Assembly: GCF_021390325.1 (NCBI RefSeq)
Contig: NZ_JAJUWU010000010.1
Span: 62,001-126,000, forward strand
Source of the DNA: Jiella avicenniae
GTDB lineage: Bacteria; Pseudomonadota; Alphaproteobacteria; Rhizobiales; Rhizobiaceae
Length of the DNA: 64,000 nt
Direction: 5' to 3'
The stretch's first letter is position 1. Each line of letters begins with the position of its first letter. The notes under the pieces were generated by a model that was not told the DNA's origin, searched no databases, and saw only the letters and a list, made by a program, of their open reading frames with translations. The position numbers and the translations under genes were made by a program. Shown here one piece after another: positions 27,072 through 35,521 of the stretch.

Positions 27072-28232
27072 GTCTCCGGCGGGATCGGGCGGTGGCGGCG
27101 GCCAGACGCGGTTGCGGCCGGCCTGCTTGGCGGCGTAGAGCGCCGCGTCCGCGGCGGCGATGAGGGTTTCCGGCGAGACGGTTCGGACGTCGTCGACCAT
27201 CGCGCCGATACTGACGGTGATGGCCGTCTCGCCATCCGCATGGCGCATCCCGAGGCCTTCGATCTCCATCCGGATGCGCTCGGCGATCCGCAAGGCGTCG
27301 TCCGGCGACGTCGACCGCAGGAGAACCAGAAATTCCTCGCCACCGAAGCGAACGACGAGATCGCGATCCCGGCGGGTGAGGCGGACCAAGAGATCGGCGA
27401 TCTCCCGCAGGCACAGATCGCCGGCGAGATGGCCGTTCTGATCGTTGAACTGCTTGAAGTGATCGACGTCGATCATCAGGATGGCGATGGTCGACGATGA
27501 CGATCCCAGCGCCAGCTCCGCGAACACCGCTTCCAGGCGGCGGCGGTTGAACAGCCCCGTCAAGGCATCGCGCGAGGCCTCCGTCTTCGCCTCTTCGATG
27601 CGCAGCTTGTCCTGCATGCGGCGCAGGAAGCCATGGCGCGCATCCCGCTGGATCTGGCGGTTTCCCGAGAGCGAGAGATAGGCGGCCGCAGCCGACGCCA
27701 TCATGCCGATCACCAGCACGGGCAGAGGCGCTCCGGCGACGATCAACGTTCCCACATACACCATCAGGGCGAAGGCGCTGGCGACGATGGCATGCCAGTA
27801 TTCCATCCGGAACAACAGGTTCATGTAAATCAACACGAAGATCGCCAGATAATGATAGTGCTGCGCCGCCTCGCTGGCGCTGTACGAGTAGATCACCATG
27901 ATCTGGCCGATCATCGCGAGCGGACCGAGCGCCGTGCAGACGTCCTGGGTGCGGGGATCGCAATCGCTCTGCATGCAGAGCGAGGAGAGAATGATGATTG
28001 GCGAGACGAGGAGGAAGTGCAGGGCGACGCTGAGCCGGAAGGTCTCCGGCAACAGGACATAATCGACGACGAGAAAGACGTTGTAGCAGACCAGTGTCGG
28101 ACCGAGCATCGCGGTCGACAGGCGCCGCCGGAAGCGCGAGCGGTAAGCGTGATAGGTGGTCTCGACGCTTTGCGGAAAGGCAAGGCGATAGCCGCGTTCG
28201 AGTATCAGTCGGTCGACGTGATCCAGCTGCAT
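26970..28232 (-). CDS. Membrane diguanylate cyclase (GGDEF)
   Basis: A 420-residue protein with six hydrophobic helices in residues ~40-190, then a GGDEF domain beginning DALTGLFNRRRLE. The active-site loop is GGEEF, a functional variant. An inhibitory I-site RDRD lies five residues before it. It should make cyclic-di-GMP and be product-inhibited. The last ~41 residues are a Pro/Glu-rich tail beyond the domain, encoded opposite the AsnC-domain gene. The start has GGAGGATG upstream. Confidence 0.93.
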   Translation of the reverse strand: MQLDHVDRLILERGYRLAFPQSVETTYHAYRSRFRRRLSTAMLGPTLVCYNVFLVVDYVLLPETFRLSVALHFLLVSPIIILSSLCMQSDCDPRTQDVCTALGPLAMIGQIMVIYSYSASEAAQHYHYLAIFVLIYMNLLFRMEYWHAIVASAFALMVYVGTLIVAGAPLPVLVIGMMASAAAAYLSLSGNRQIQRDARHGFLRRMQDKLRIEEAKTEASRDALTGLFNRRRLEAVFAELALGSSSSTIAILMIDVDHFKQFNDQNGHLAGDLCLREIADLLVRLTRRDRDLVVRFGGEEFLVLLRSTSPDDALRIAERIRMEIEGLGMRHADGETAITVSIGAMVDDVRTVSPETLIAAADAALYAAKQAGRNRVWPPPPPDPAGDLSESLEGNEREGVGHPLQNLKPFRNEVADVAIV

Positions 28233-28487
28233 GGCGTTGCGACATCCTCCGCAACTGATACTGCCTGATTACAACTTAAAGCCGCCTTTACGGGATCGCT
28301 CAAAAGCAAGGATGATTGCCGCGCAGAGAGGTGGCGCGGCGACGGCCGATCGGTGCAGCTTCGATCCGGGGGGCACAGAGCGCCGTGCGTCCAATCGGAC
28401 CCACAAAGGACGATCTAAGCCATTGAATCTCCGCATCGTGCTTTTGGAAAATCGACTCCGAATTTCGGGCCGATGCTGTAGTGCCGG
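28233..28487. other. Intergenic region between the diguanylate cyclase and porin genes
   Basis: Together with the porin terminator at 28488-28525 and a further 65 nt it forms a 358-nt gap. No credible gene or clear promoter was recognised. Reading frames present here on the minus strand have poor codon use. Confidence 0.5.
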
Positions 28488-28525
28488 AAAAGGCCCATCA
28501 TCGATCCGCGGATCGATGATGGGCC
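28488..28525 (-). terminator. Intrinsic terminator of the porin gene
   Basis: A perfect 34-nt palindrome (28492-28525, half GGCCCATCATCGATCCG) is followed on the minus strand by TTTT (28491-28488). It lies 66 nt past the porin stop and is a strong rho-independent terminator. Confidence 0.85.
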
Positions 28526-28590
28526 TGCGGCTCCCGCGGCGGTCCACCGCAGAGAAGGAAGTCCCGTGCGCCCGAGCCCGGGCGCCCGGC

Positions 28591-29391
28591 CTACCAGAGC
28601 GAATAGCGGATGCCCGCCTGGATCGTATGACGCTGGAAGCCGTCGTCGCTGCTGCTGGCGCTGAAGGTGTCGCCGGTGGAGGTGTCGACACCTGAGACCG
28701 AAAGCATTTCGCCGCCGTCGACGTCGGTGAAGCGATAGCCGAGATCGAACTTCAGATTCTGCGACACGTCGTAGGAGACGCCGGCCATCAGCGAATAGGC
28801 GAAACGCCAGTCGGAACCTTCCTTGATGCCGAGTTCGTCGTAGGTGGAACTGCAATCGATCCCGGCATAGTTGCATTTCAGGTCGTAGGATACCTGGACG
28901 CCGCCCGCGCCGGCGCCGAGGTAGGGCGTGAAGCCGGCATAGGTGCCGAGGTCGACATAGGCGTTGGCCATCAGCTCGTAGGCCGTCGCCTCGGTGTCGA
29001 GGGAGACGCCGTCGGAGGCGAGGCTGGCACCATCGACGTCGCGGCTCCAATAGCCGAAGGTTGCGTCGGCACGAAGGAATTCGTTGAACTTGTAGCCGAT
29101 GCCGGCGCTGAAGGAGGCGCTGGCCGGGAGTTCTAGGCCGTCGTAAGTGCCGCTGGCCACAGTGGCGCCGTTGACGCTGGCATCGAAGCTGGTGTCGAGG
29201 TCGCTCTTGAACTGATAACCGACGTCGCCGCGCAGGTACCAGCCGGTGCCGATCTCGACCGGCTGCACCTCCGGCACGTTCTGATAGGTCGGCATTTCGT
29301 AGATCGGTGAAAGATCGGCGGCGATGGCCGTCCCGCTCGCCGAGCAGATCGCGACAGACGCGAGTGCGCCGAACCAGTTCCACACTTTCAT
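28591..29391 (-). CDS. Outer-membrane beta-barrel protein (Omp25/RopB-like porin family)
   Basis: A 266-residue protein with a signal peptide (WNWFGALASVAICSASGTAIA, then ADLSP). It has alternating amphipathic strands such as GWYLRGDVGYQFK and FDLGYRFTDVDGGE, and the C-terminal YSLW with terminal aromatic residue used in BAM-dependent insertion. This is the 8-stranded Omp25/Omp31/RopB layout common in Hyphomicrobiales. Two Cys (CNYAGIDC) may form a loop disulfide. A CtrA-type box lies upstream and a strong terminator follows. Confidence 0.92.
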   Translation of the reverse strand: MKVWNWFGALASVAICSASGTAIAADLSPIYEMPTYQNVPEVQPVEIGTGWYLRGDVGYQFKSDLDTSFDASVNGATVASGTYDGLELPASASFSAGIGYKFNEFLRADATFGYWSRDVDGASLASDGVSLDTEATAYELMANAYVDLGTYAGFTPYLGAGAGGVQVSYDLKCNYAGIDCSSTYDELGIKEGSDWRFAYSLMAGVSYDVSQNLKFDLGYRFTDVDGGEMLSVSGVDTSTGDTFSASSSDDGFQRHTIQAGIRYSLW

Positions 29392-29476
29392 CGACTTCAG
29401 GTCCTCTGCCCATGGCGGCTTGAATTGCGGCCGAGCTTGCCGCGGCCACCTTGAGCGGGACTGTCGCAGGGAAGGG

Positions 29477-29492
29477 TTAATCGGCCGTTAAC
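29477..29492 (-). promoter_or_regulatory. CtrA-type binding box upstream of the porin gene
   Basis: TTAATCGGCCGTTAAC is an exact TTAA-N7-TTAAC. It lies 86-101 nt upstream of the porin start and inside a GGTTAA...TTAACC dyad (29475-29493). The match is to the alphaproteobacterial cell-cycle regulator CtrA; no binding is shown. Confidence 0.55.
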
Positions 29493-29525
29493 CGTGTTTC
29501 TTAACCATGCCGGATCGCCGGACGG

Positions 29526-31166
29526 TCATCTTTCGGATCTCTCGGCCGCCTCGGCCCGGGCGCGCTCGCGAAACATCCGGCGGACGATCTTGCCGCTGGT
29601 CGTCAGCGGCATCTCGTCGACGAAGGCGATCTCGCGCGGATATTCGTGGGCGGACAGCCTCGTGCGCACGAATGCCTGGATCTCGTCGGCGAGGGCCGGT
29701 GATGCCGGTTGCCCGTCCCTGAGGACGACATAGGCCTTGACGATCTCGGTGCGCAGCGGGTCCGGCTTTCCCACGACGGCGGCGAGTTTCACCGCCTCGT
29801 GGGCGAGCAGGCAGTTTTCCACCTCGCCAGGGCCGATCCGGTAACCTGCCGAAGTGATGATGTCGTCGTCGCGGCCGAGGAAGGCGACGTAGCCGTCCGC
29901 GTCCATCACCGCCTGATCGCCGGTCATCAGCCAGTCGCCGGAGAACTTCGCCGCGGTCGCTGCCGGATCCTGCCAGTAGTTCAGGAACATCACCGGGTCC
30001 GGCGCCCTGACCGCGATGGTTCCGGGCGTGCCCGCCGGCACTTCCCGCCCGTCCTCGCCGAGAAGCGCCACGCGGTGGCCCGGTACGGGTTTGCCGATCG
30101 CCCCGGCGCGCGAGACGCCATGCGCCGCCGCGGAACCTAGGACCATGTTGCACTCGGTCTGCCCGTAAAATTCGTTGACCGTGATGGCCAGCGCCCGGCG
30201 CGCCCATTCGTAGGTCGCCGCCGGCAGGCTTTCGCCGGCCGACGCGATGGTGCGCAGGACGAGATCCTTCACCGCCGGCTCGTCGCCCGCAGCGGCCAGC
30301 ATGCGCAAGGCCGTCGCCGGCAGGAAGGCGTTCCTGACGCCTTGCCGCGCCATCAGACGGTAGGCCTCTTCCGCCCGGAACCGCTCGGCCGAAAACACCA
30401 CGGGGACGCCGAGCTGCAGCGACGGCAGGAGGACGTTGAGAAGACCGCCCGCCCACGCCCAGTCGGACGGTGTCCATATCCGGTCGCCGGGCCGCGGGTA
30501 ATCCTCGTGGTGGAAGCGTATGCCCGGCAGATGGCCGAGGACGACCCGATGGCCATGCAGCGCGCCCTTCGGCGGCCCGGTCGTCCCCGAGGTGAAGATG
30601 ATCAGCGCCGGATCGTCCGGCACGGTCGCGGCGTCTTCGAGCGTACCGCCGGGCTCGGCGATCAGCTTTTCGAAGTCGAACCAGCCAGCGCCGGGATCGT
30701 CCTCGCCCTCGACCACGACGACGCTTTCGAGCGCCGGAAGCGAATCCCGGACGGCGCCGAAGGTCTCGAGCCCTTCGCGGTGCAGCACGGCCATCTTCGC
30801 GCCCGCGGCCTTCAATCGGAAGCCCAGCGCCTCGGGGCCGAAGCGCATCGCCAGCGGCACGGCGATGGCCCCCAGCCGGTAGACGGCGAGATGGGCGATC
30901 ACCGTCTGGAAGCTCTGCGGCAGGACGATCGCCACCCGGTCGCCTCGGCCGACGCCCTTCGCCGCCATCGCCGCGGCGAGCCTGCGGGACGAATCGGCCA
31001 GTCCGCCGTAGTCGAGCGTCCTCGCCGGAGCCTCGCCGCGGTCTTCGACGAGGCAGATCCGGTCCGGCTCGCTCCGCGCCCAGCCGTCGGCGCAGGCGGC
31101 GGCGATGTTGTAGCGGGCCGGGAGGTTCCAGGCGAAATCGGCGGTGAGCGTCTGATAATTTTGCAT
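29526..31166 (-). CDS. AMP-binding acyl-CoA synthetase (acetyl-CoA-synthetase-like)
   Basis: A 546-residue ANL-superfamily ligase. Seen: P-loop IIFTSGTTGPPKGALHG, A5 motif NEFYGQTECN, A7 region WLMTGDQAVMDADGY and the C-terminal catalytic-Lys motif TTSGKIVRRMFRE. It activates a short or medium carboxylic acid to its CoA thioester via the acyl-adenylate. ATG 31166 is preferred over an in-frame TTG at 31205. It stands alone, divergent from the YARHG gene; 31167-31381 holds no gene. Confidence 0.93.
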   Translation of the reverse strand: MQNYQTLTADFAWNLPARYNIAAACADGWARSEPDRICLVEDRGEAPARTLDYGGLADSSRRLAAAMAAKGVGRGDRVAIVLPQSFQTVIAHLAVYRLGAIAVPLAMRFGPEALGFRLKAAGAKMAVLHREGLETFGAVRDSLPALESVVVVEGEDDPGAGWFDFEKLIAEPGGTLEDAATVPDDPALIIFTSGTTGPPKGALHGHRVVLGHLPGIRFHHEDYPRPGDRIWTPSDWAWAGGLLNVLLPSLQLGVPVVFSAERFRAEEAYRLMARQGVRNAFLPATALRMLAAAGDEPAVKDLVLRTIASAGESLPAATYEWARRALAITVNEFYGQTECNMVLGSAAAHGVSRAGAIGKPVPGHRVALLGEDGREVPAGTPGTIAVRAPDPVMFLNYWQDPAATAAKFSGDWLMTGDQAVMDADGYVAFLGRDDDIITSAGYRIGPGEVENCLLAHEAVKLAAVVGKPDPLRTEIVKAYVVLRDGQPASPALADEIQAFVRTRLSAHEYPREIAFVDEMPLTTSGKIVRRMFRERARAEAAERSER

Positions 31167-31381
31167 CGCGACATGCCAAGAAGCACTCGCCGCGCGTCGC
31201 GGCAAGGGCCGGCGTCCGTCGGTGACCCGGAAGCGCTTGCTCGTGGCTCGGGCGACGTTACGTCAATTCCGTCGACACGGCGTCGGCTTCGTGCTTAAAC
31301 GTGCCGGTGCCGCTGGGGCGGATCGCTGCGGGAAATTTGTGCTCCGACGCGGTGATGTCATGAGACGACGGGTTTTTCCCC

Positions 31382-32743
31382 TTGACCGAACTCATCGCCA
31401 GGATCCTTTTCCTCACTTTCCTCTGCGGCTCGCTTCTGTTGCCTTCGCCGGCGCTGGCCGCACCGCAATACGAGCTCTGGGAACTGCAGATCCTGACCAA
31501 TCTTCAAGGCTTGCAGATCAACCGGCAATGCGTGCCGAACGGCGGGGCGCAGCACATCCACATCCTCGGCGTCAGCTCCGACGACACGTTGCTCAGCCCG
31601 GTCGAGAAGACGGCGATCCTCTCCGACCTGTCCGAACTGATCTCGACCCGCACCAACGCCCGTACCACCAAGGCCGACAATTTCCAGTCGATCGCCACGA
31701 GCTACAGCGGCTTTTCGGAATCGGCTTCCCGCGAGATCGACCAGCTGGTGGAGAGCGCCTCCAGCGCCGACATCACCGTCCTCGTCCGGCCGTTCCGCGA
31801 CAACGGCGCCAGCGTCGACACCGAGATCCGGCTCTGGGCGCGCGGGGCAGGGGGCGCCGATCCGGGGCTCAACTGCGTCCAGTCGTTTTCCGTCGAGATC
31901 CCGACCAAGAAGGAGGATCCGGCGTGTGCCGCGGCCTTCGCCAAGTCGAGGCGCGACAACGATCCCGCGCGGCTGGAGGCGTTTCGGGACTTCTTTCCGC
32001 AATGTCCGCAGGCCGCGGAGGCGGATGGCCTCGTCACGGCGCTGCGGGCGAGCGAGGCGCAGAAGGCCGATCGCGAGCGCTGCGAGCGGAACTTCGCCCG
32101 GGCTCGGGCCGAGGGATCGGTCGCGGCCTATTCGGCCTATCTCGACGAGAACATCGACTGTCCGGGGCGCGACGTCGTCATGGCGCTGCGCGATCAGGCG
32201 GCCGAGGGCGCCGCCTGCGAAACCGCCTATCGCGACGCGCGGCGGCTCGACACGCTGGAGGCCTACGAACGCTTCATGCTCGAGAACCGCGCCTGCCCGC
32301 AGGCCGATACGGCCTCGGCATTCCTCACCATGAAACGCCAGGAGGCGGAACGGGCGAAGGTCGCGGAGGAAGAGCGCGCCAAAGCCGGGACGGAACGGCA
32401 GAAGGCGCAGGACGACTCCCGCCAGGCCGTGATGGTGCCGAACTACAGCGCGCCGCCGAGCTACGATCAGCCGCCGGCCTCCAATCCACCGGCCTACGTT
32501 CCCCCGGCAAGTGCCGGCGCGACCTATCGCGGCTATCCGATTCCGCCCGATCTCGCCGCCTCTACCTGCGGTCAGCTCTGGTACGCGCGCAACCTCCTCT
32601 TCGACCTCGCCGGCTACTGCTTCAAGTCGGCGAAGGCCCAGCGCTACTTCTCGAATGCCGGCTGCACCGGTGCCAGCCCGCGCGGCTCCGACGCCGCGGA
32701 GGTCAGCCGGCTGCAGGCGCTGGAACGGCAGAATGGCTGCTGA
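31382..32743 (+). CDS. Exported protein with three Cys-paired repeats and a C-terminal YARHG domain
   Basis: A 453-residue protein starting at a TTG (an in-frame stop at 31361 leaves no ATG), with a good signal peptide (IARILFLTFLCGSLLLPSPALA). Residues ~45-175 form an alpha/beta domain. Residues 182-310 hold three tandem helical repeats, each beginning with Cys and ending CP exactly 26 residues later (C182/C208, C234/C260, C279/C305). After a charged coiled coil and a Pro-rich linker, residues 396-428 form a YARHG domain (CGQLWYARNLLFDLAGYCF). YARHG is an extracellular domain of unknown role. The next gene encodes an M15 peptidase and overlaps by 11 nt, which hints at cell-wall work. Confidence 0.8.
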   Translation: MTELIARILFLTFLCGSLLLPSPALAAPQYELWELQILTNLQGLQINRQCVPNGGAQHIHILGVSSDDTLLSPVEKTAILSDLSELISTRTNARTTKADNFQSIATSYSGFSESASREIDQLVESASSADITVLVRPFRDNGASVDTEIRLWARGAGGADPGLNCVQSFSVEIPTKKEDPACAAAFAKSRRDNDPARLEAFRDFFPQCPQAAEADGLVTALRASEAQKADRERCERNFARARAEGSVAAYSAYLDENIDCPGRDVVMALRDQAAEGAACETAYRDARRLDTLEAYERFMLENRACPQADTASAFLTMKRQEAERAKVAEEERAKAGTERQKAQDDSRQAVMVPNYSAPPSYDQPPASNPPAYVPPASAGATYRGYPIPPDLAASTCGQLWYARNLLFDLAGYCFKSAKAQRYFSNAGCTGASPRGSDAAEVSRLQALERQNGC

Positions 32744-33587
32744 GAACCCCCACCGCTGCAGCCTCGTCCGGAGGATGCGATTTTTCGCCGCCCTCTTCGT
32801 CGGCGTTGCGGTGGCGGCGACGCTCGTTCCTCCTGCCGCAAGCGCGGCCTCGACGGTGCCGCTGTTCGATCGGCTCGCGGCTCTGCAGAGCGCCTATCCG
32901 GGCGCGGTGGCGGCGGTCGAACCCGGCGCTCTGGTGATGGCCGACGGCCACCGGATTGCCGTCGACGACGGGCGGCAGAAGGATCACGAGGCCAAGCTCG
33001 CCGCCGCCGACGTCGAAGACATGCTGTCGCAGATCTATCCGATCGGCACCTGCGACGACGGCCGGCCGCCGGAGCGCAACTTCGATCCCGGCCGCATCCG
33101 CGACGACGCCGTCTTCCGGGCACTTTACGGCGCCACGCGGCAGGCGGCGGAGGCTGATCTCGTCGCCGTGGACTGGTTCGGATCGAAGCTTCCCTTCACG
33201 CGAGGAGGCGGAGCAGACGCCGCGCTGCGGGCGGTGGCGAAGGACCTTGTCGCCGAGCCTGGGCTGAAGAAATATCTCGTTCCCTCGGCCGGCACCTTCA
33301 ACTGGCGGGTGGTCGCCGGGACGAAGCGGCTTTCGGCGCACAGTTTCGGGGCGGCGATCGATCTCAATACGGAATTTGCCGATTACTGGCTGTGGAGCGG
33401 CGGCAAGCCCGGCAACGTCCCCCGCCATCGCAACAGGTTTCCGAAACGGATCGTCGACGTCTTCGAGCGCCACGGCTTCATCTGGGGCGGCAAGTGGTAT
33501 CACTACGACACCATGCATTTCGAATACCGGCCGGAGCTGATCGCCATCGGCCGGCTGGCCGAGGCGCGGGGCTGCCCGCGGAGCTGA
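32733..33587 (+). CDS. M15 family D-alanyl-D-alanine carboxypeptidase / endopeptidase, exported
   Basis: A 284-residue zinc peptidase. The metal site is SAHSFGAAIDLN (His and Asp) plus the later WYHYDTMHFEYRPE. These are the HxxxxxxD and HxH signatures of VanY/CwlK-like M15 enzymes that trim peptidoglycan stem peptides. A signal peptide (FFAALFVGVAVAATLVPPAASA) directs it to the periplasm. ATG 32733 overlaps the YARHG gene; an internal ATG at 32775 immediately before the signal sequence is an alternative. Confidence 0.9.
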   Translation: MAAENPHRCSLVRRMRFFAALFVGVAVAATLVPPAASAASTVPLFDRLAALQSAYPGAVAAVEPGALVMADGHRIAVDDGRQKDHEAKLAAADVEDMLSQIYPIGTCDDGRPPERNFDPGRIRDDAVFRALYGATRQAAEADLVAVDWFGSKLPFTRGGGADAALRAVAKDLVAEPGLKKYLVPSAGTFNWRVVAGTKRLSAHSFGAAIDLNTEFADYWLWSGGKPGNVPRHRNRFPKRIVDVFERHGFIWGGKWYHYDTMHFEYRPELIAIGRLAEARGCPRS

Positions 33588-33683
33588 CCACGGTCCGTTC
33601 CCTGCGGCTTCGAGCGTGGGGCCCGCCTCTAAAATCGCGGCCGGATCGGGGGTTTGCCGTCTTCCTTTGCAGCGTCTTCGCCG

Positions 33684-34346
33684 TCACGGCTCGCGACGGT
33701 GCTTCGCCGGGAGTTCTTCGACGATGGCGAAGTCCGCCGGCACGCTGTCGGCGATCACGGTGCGCATGTTGGGAAAGTCGTTGCCTTCGAGCTTGGCGTC
33801 GAGGGCTTCCTCGGCAAGCCCGTAGCCGACCCAGCGGGCAGCCAGCCTTTCGCGCAACGTCGCTTCCGGCACGTCGATGAAGGCGGTGACGTCGAAGAAG
33901 GCGCGCATCGGCGACCAGGCCGGGTCGTCGAGCAGCAGGTAGTTGCCTTCGACGACGATGGTCTCGACGTCCGGCCCGATGATCCGCGCGCCGGCGCGGG
34001 CGATCTCGATTGCCCGGTCGAAGACCGGAACGGCGATCTCGCCGCGCGGGTTCTCGACGAGGCGCTTCAGCGTCGCGGTGAGGCCGCCGGTGTCGAAGGT
34101 GTGCGGTGCCCCCTTGCGCGGCCGGTCGCCGCGCGCCTCCAGCACCATGTCGTCGAAGTGGAATCCGTCCATCGGCAGAACCGCGGCCCGGCCGGGCGAG
34201 GCGCGGTCGAGTTCGCTCGCCAGCCAGTCGGCAAGGGTGCTCTTGCCGGCTCCCGGCGGGCCGGCAACGGCGACCAGTCGCCTGCCGCCAGGCGGGAGCT
34301 CCCGCAATCGCGCAACGAACTCCTCGCGGGAGAGGCGAATCGTCAT
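33684..34346 (-). CDS. Uridine-kinase-like P-loop kinase (FrcK-type)
   Basis: A 220-residue P-loop kinase. Seen: Walker A AGPPGAGKST, the substrate segment LPMDGFHFDD, the lid RKGAPHTFDTGG and a Walker-B-like IVVEGNYLLLD. It belongs to the nucleoside/pantothenate/fructose-linked kinases often annotated 'nucleoside triphosphate hydrolase' or FrcK in rhizobia. ATG 34346 has a GGAG 10 nt upstream. It is convergent with the M15 gene; no sugar operon is adjacent, so the substrate is open. Confidence 0.88.
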   Translation of the reverse strand: MTIRLSREEFVARLRELPPGGRRLVAVAGPPGAGKSTLADWLASELDRASPGRAAVLPMDGFHFDDMVLEARGDRPRKGAPHTFDTGGLTATLKRLVENPRGEIAVPVFDRAIEIARAGARIIGPDVETIVVEGNYLLLDDPAWSPMRAFFDVTAFIDVPEATLRERLAARWVGYGLAEEALDAKLEGNDFPNMRTVIADSVPADFAIVEELPAKHRREP

Positions 34347-35521
34347 GGGGGTTCGCTCCGGTATTCGACGAGACATGCGACGATCGCTTGATAGCGCAGC
34401 ATCGACGAAGACGAAACGGCCTCCTGTCGGCCCTCGGGCGTGGTAGCCATGCAGCCGAGGGTGGTATCTTGGCGAGAATGCAGGCCGGACAGCGCGGGCT
34501 TGGCTCGAATGATGCGCCAAAGCCCGGGCGCCGAAGCGTTCATCCGCTCGCTTCCCTGCCGGTCATCGCCGGTCCCGCCGGCATCGTCCACGTGAGACGG
34601 CCGGCGAAGCAGCGCCAGCTCACCGGCAGCCGACGCCCCATCGCATGGGCCAGCGGCGAAGAGCTACCGAGAGGCGATGATGGGGAGGAGGGGCGCGCAG
34701 AGACTCAAGCGGCGCGTTTGAGGATGGCGATCGGCCGGAAGCCGCCGGGAACGCCCCGGATCGCCTGGATTCCGAAGAGTTTGGTCAGGTCCAGCTTGAT
34801 CTTGCGATCCGCCACTACCGAATGCTTCCGCATGAGACGCCTCGATTCCGATGCCACGATCCATGCCCCGACATTTCATGCCGAACCGGCGCCTCCATCC
34901 GAGGTGCCGCCGCCTGATCGGCCATTTTCCTTGCCCGAATCGCTGAACGAGCGATGCGCCCATCCTAACGATGGACCTTGTCTCAAGCCCGCGTATGCCG
35001 CGATCGGCCTCGCTTCGAACTCCGCCGCGACCGCTCGGCATCCCCGTAAAGGACGTCGACAACGAGTATTCGTTCTGGGCTCGTCGGATCCAGGAGCTGA
35101 TCTCGACTGTCCTCGCTACCGTCACCGGACGTCGATGCCATGCGGCCGGCCGGATGATCGATGCCCAGCTGCGACAATCTGACTCCCTGAGGAGCCGGAG
35201 TCAATGTGGATTCGACAGAATAAAATGCAACAACATTAAGCATATCGCCGCTAATTTCAGCCTGAATGAAACAATCTTCCGAAATTTTGCTTCGACGCGC
35301 AACCGGATCGAGCTTTTTTGGAAATTCCTCGCGATCAAGCCGATCTGACGTTGGGTCACAAGGGGGCTTTTAAGGGCGGTGCTTTGCCCGTGCCGCCGGC
35401 CCTTGCCGCCTCAAGTCGTTCGGGGACGGCGTTCGCGCACCGCTTGGGGAAACGCCGCTTCGACGCACTGCTGCGCCGCGTCTTCCTCGTGGCGATGTGG
35501 CGGCGTTCATTCCGTGCGGTC
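34347..35521. other. Gene-poor 1.2-kb region
   Basis: Apart from the small ORF at 34705-34833 no credible gene is visible. Longer open frames here have poor codon choice and unrecognisable products. The stretch 35200-35345 is clearly lower in GC than its surroundings and has several poly-T/poly-A runs. It may be a decayed gene, a regulatory region or a small-RNA locus; nothing specific can be shown. Confidence 0.5.
34705..34833 (-). CDS. Small hypothetical protein, 42 residues
   Basis: ATG 34833 is preceded by GAGG with 6-nt spacing and opens a 42-codon frame ending in TGA at 34705. Codons are strongly G/C-ending (for example CTG GAC CTG ACC, then ATC CAG GCG ATC), like true genes of this genome. 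The product starts MRKHSVVADRKIKLDLTKLF and ends ILKRAA. It is basic, soluble-looking and without a membrane segment. I do not recognise it. It is the only plausible gene in a 1.2-kb gap. Confidence 0.55.
   Translation of the reverse strand: MRKHSVVADRKIKLDLTKLFGIQAIRGVPGGFRPIAILKRAA

Noticed and set aside
28269-28691. A 140-codon minus-strand frame overlapping the end of the porin gene
   Set aside because: Pro/Ala/Arg-rich product typical of antisense or shifted frames in GC-rich DNA, and it runs through the porin terminator.
29479-29507. A second TTAACC copy next to the porin CtrA box
   Set aside because: The spacing to the neighbouring half-site is 9 nt, so it does not make a second box.
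34971-35348. A 125-codon plus-strand frame in the gene-poor region
   Set aside because: Mixed codon use, no ribosome-binding site and no recognisable product; the end lies in the low-GC patch.
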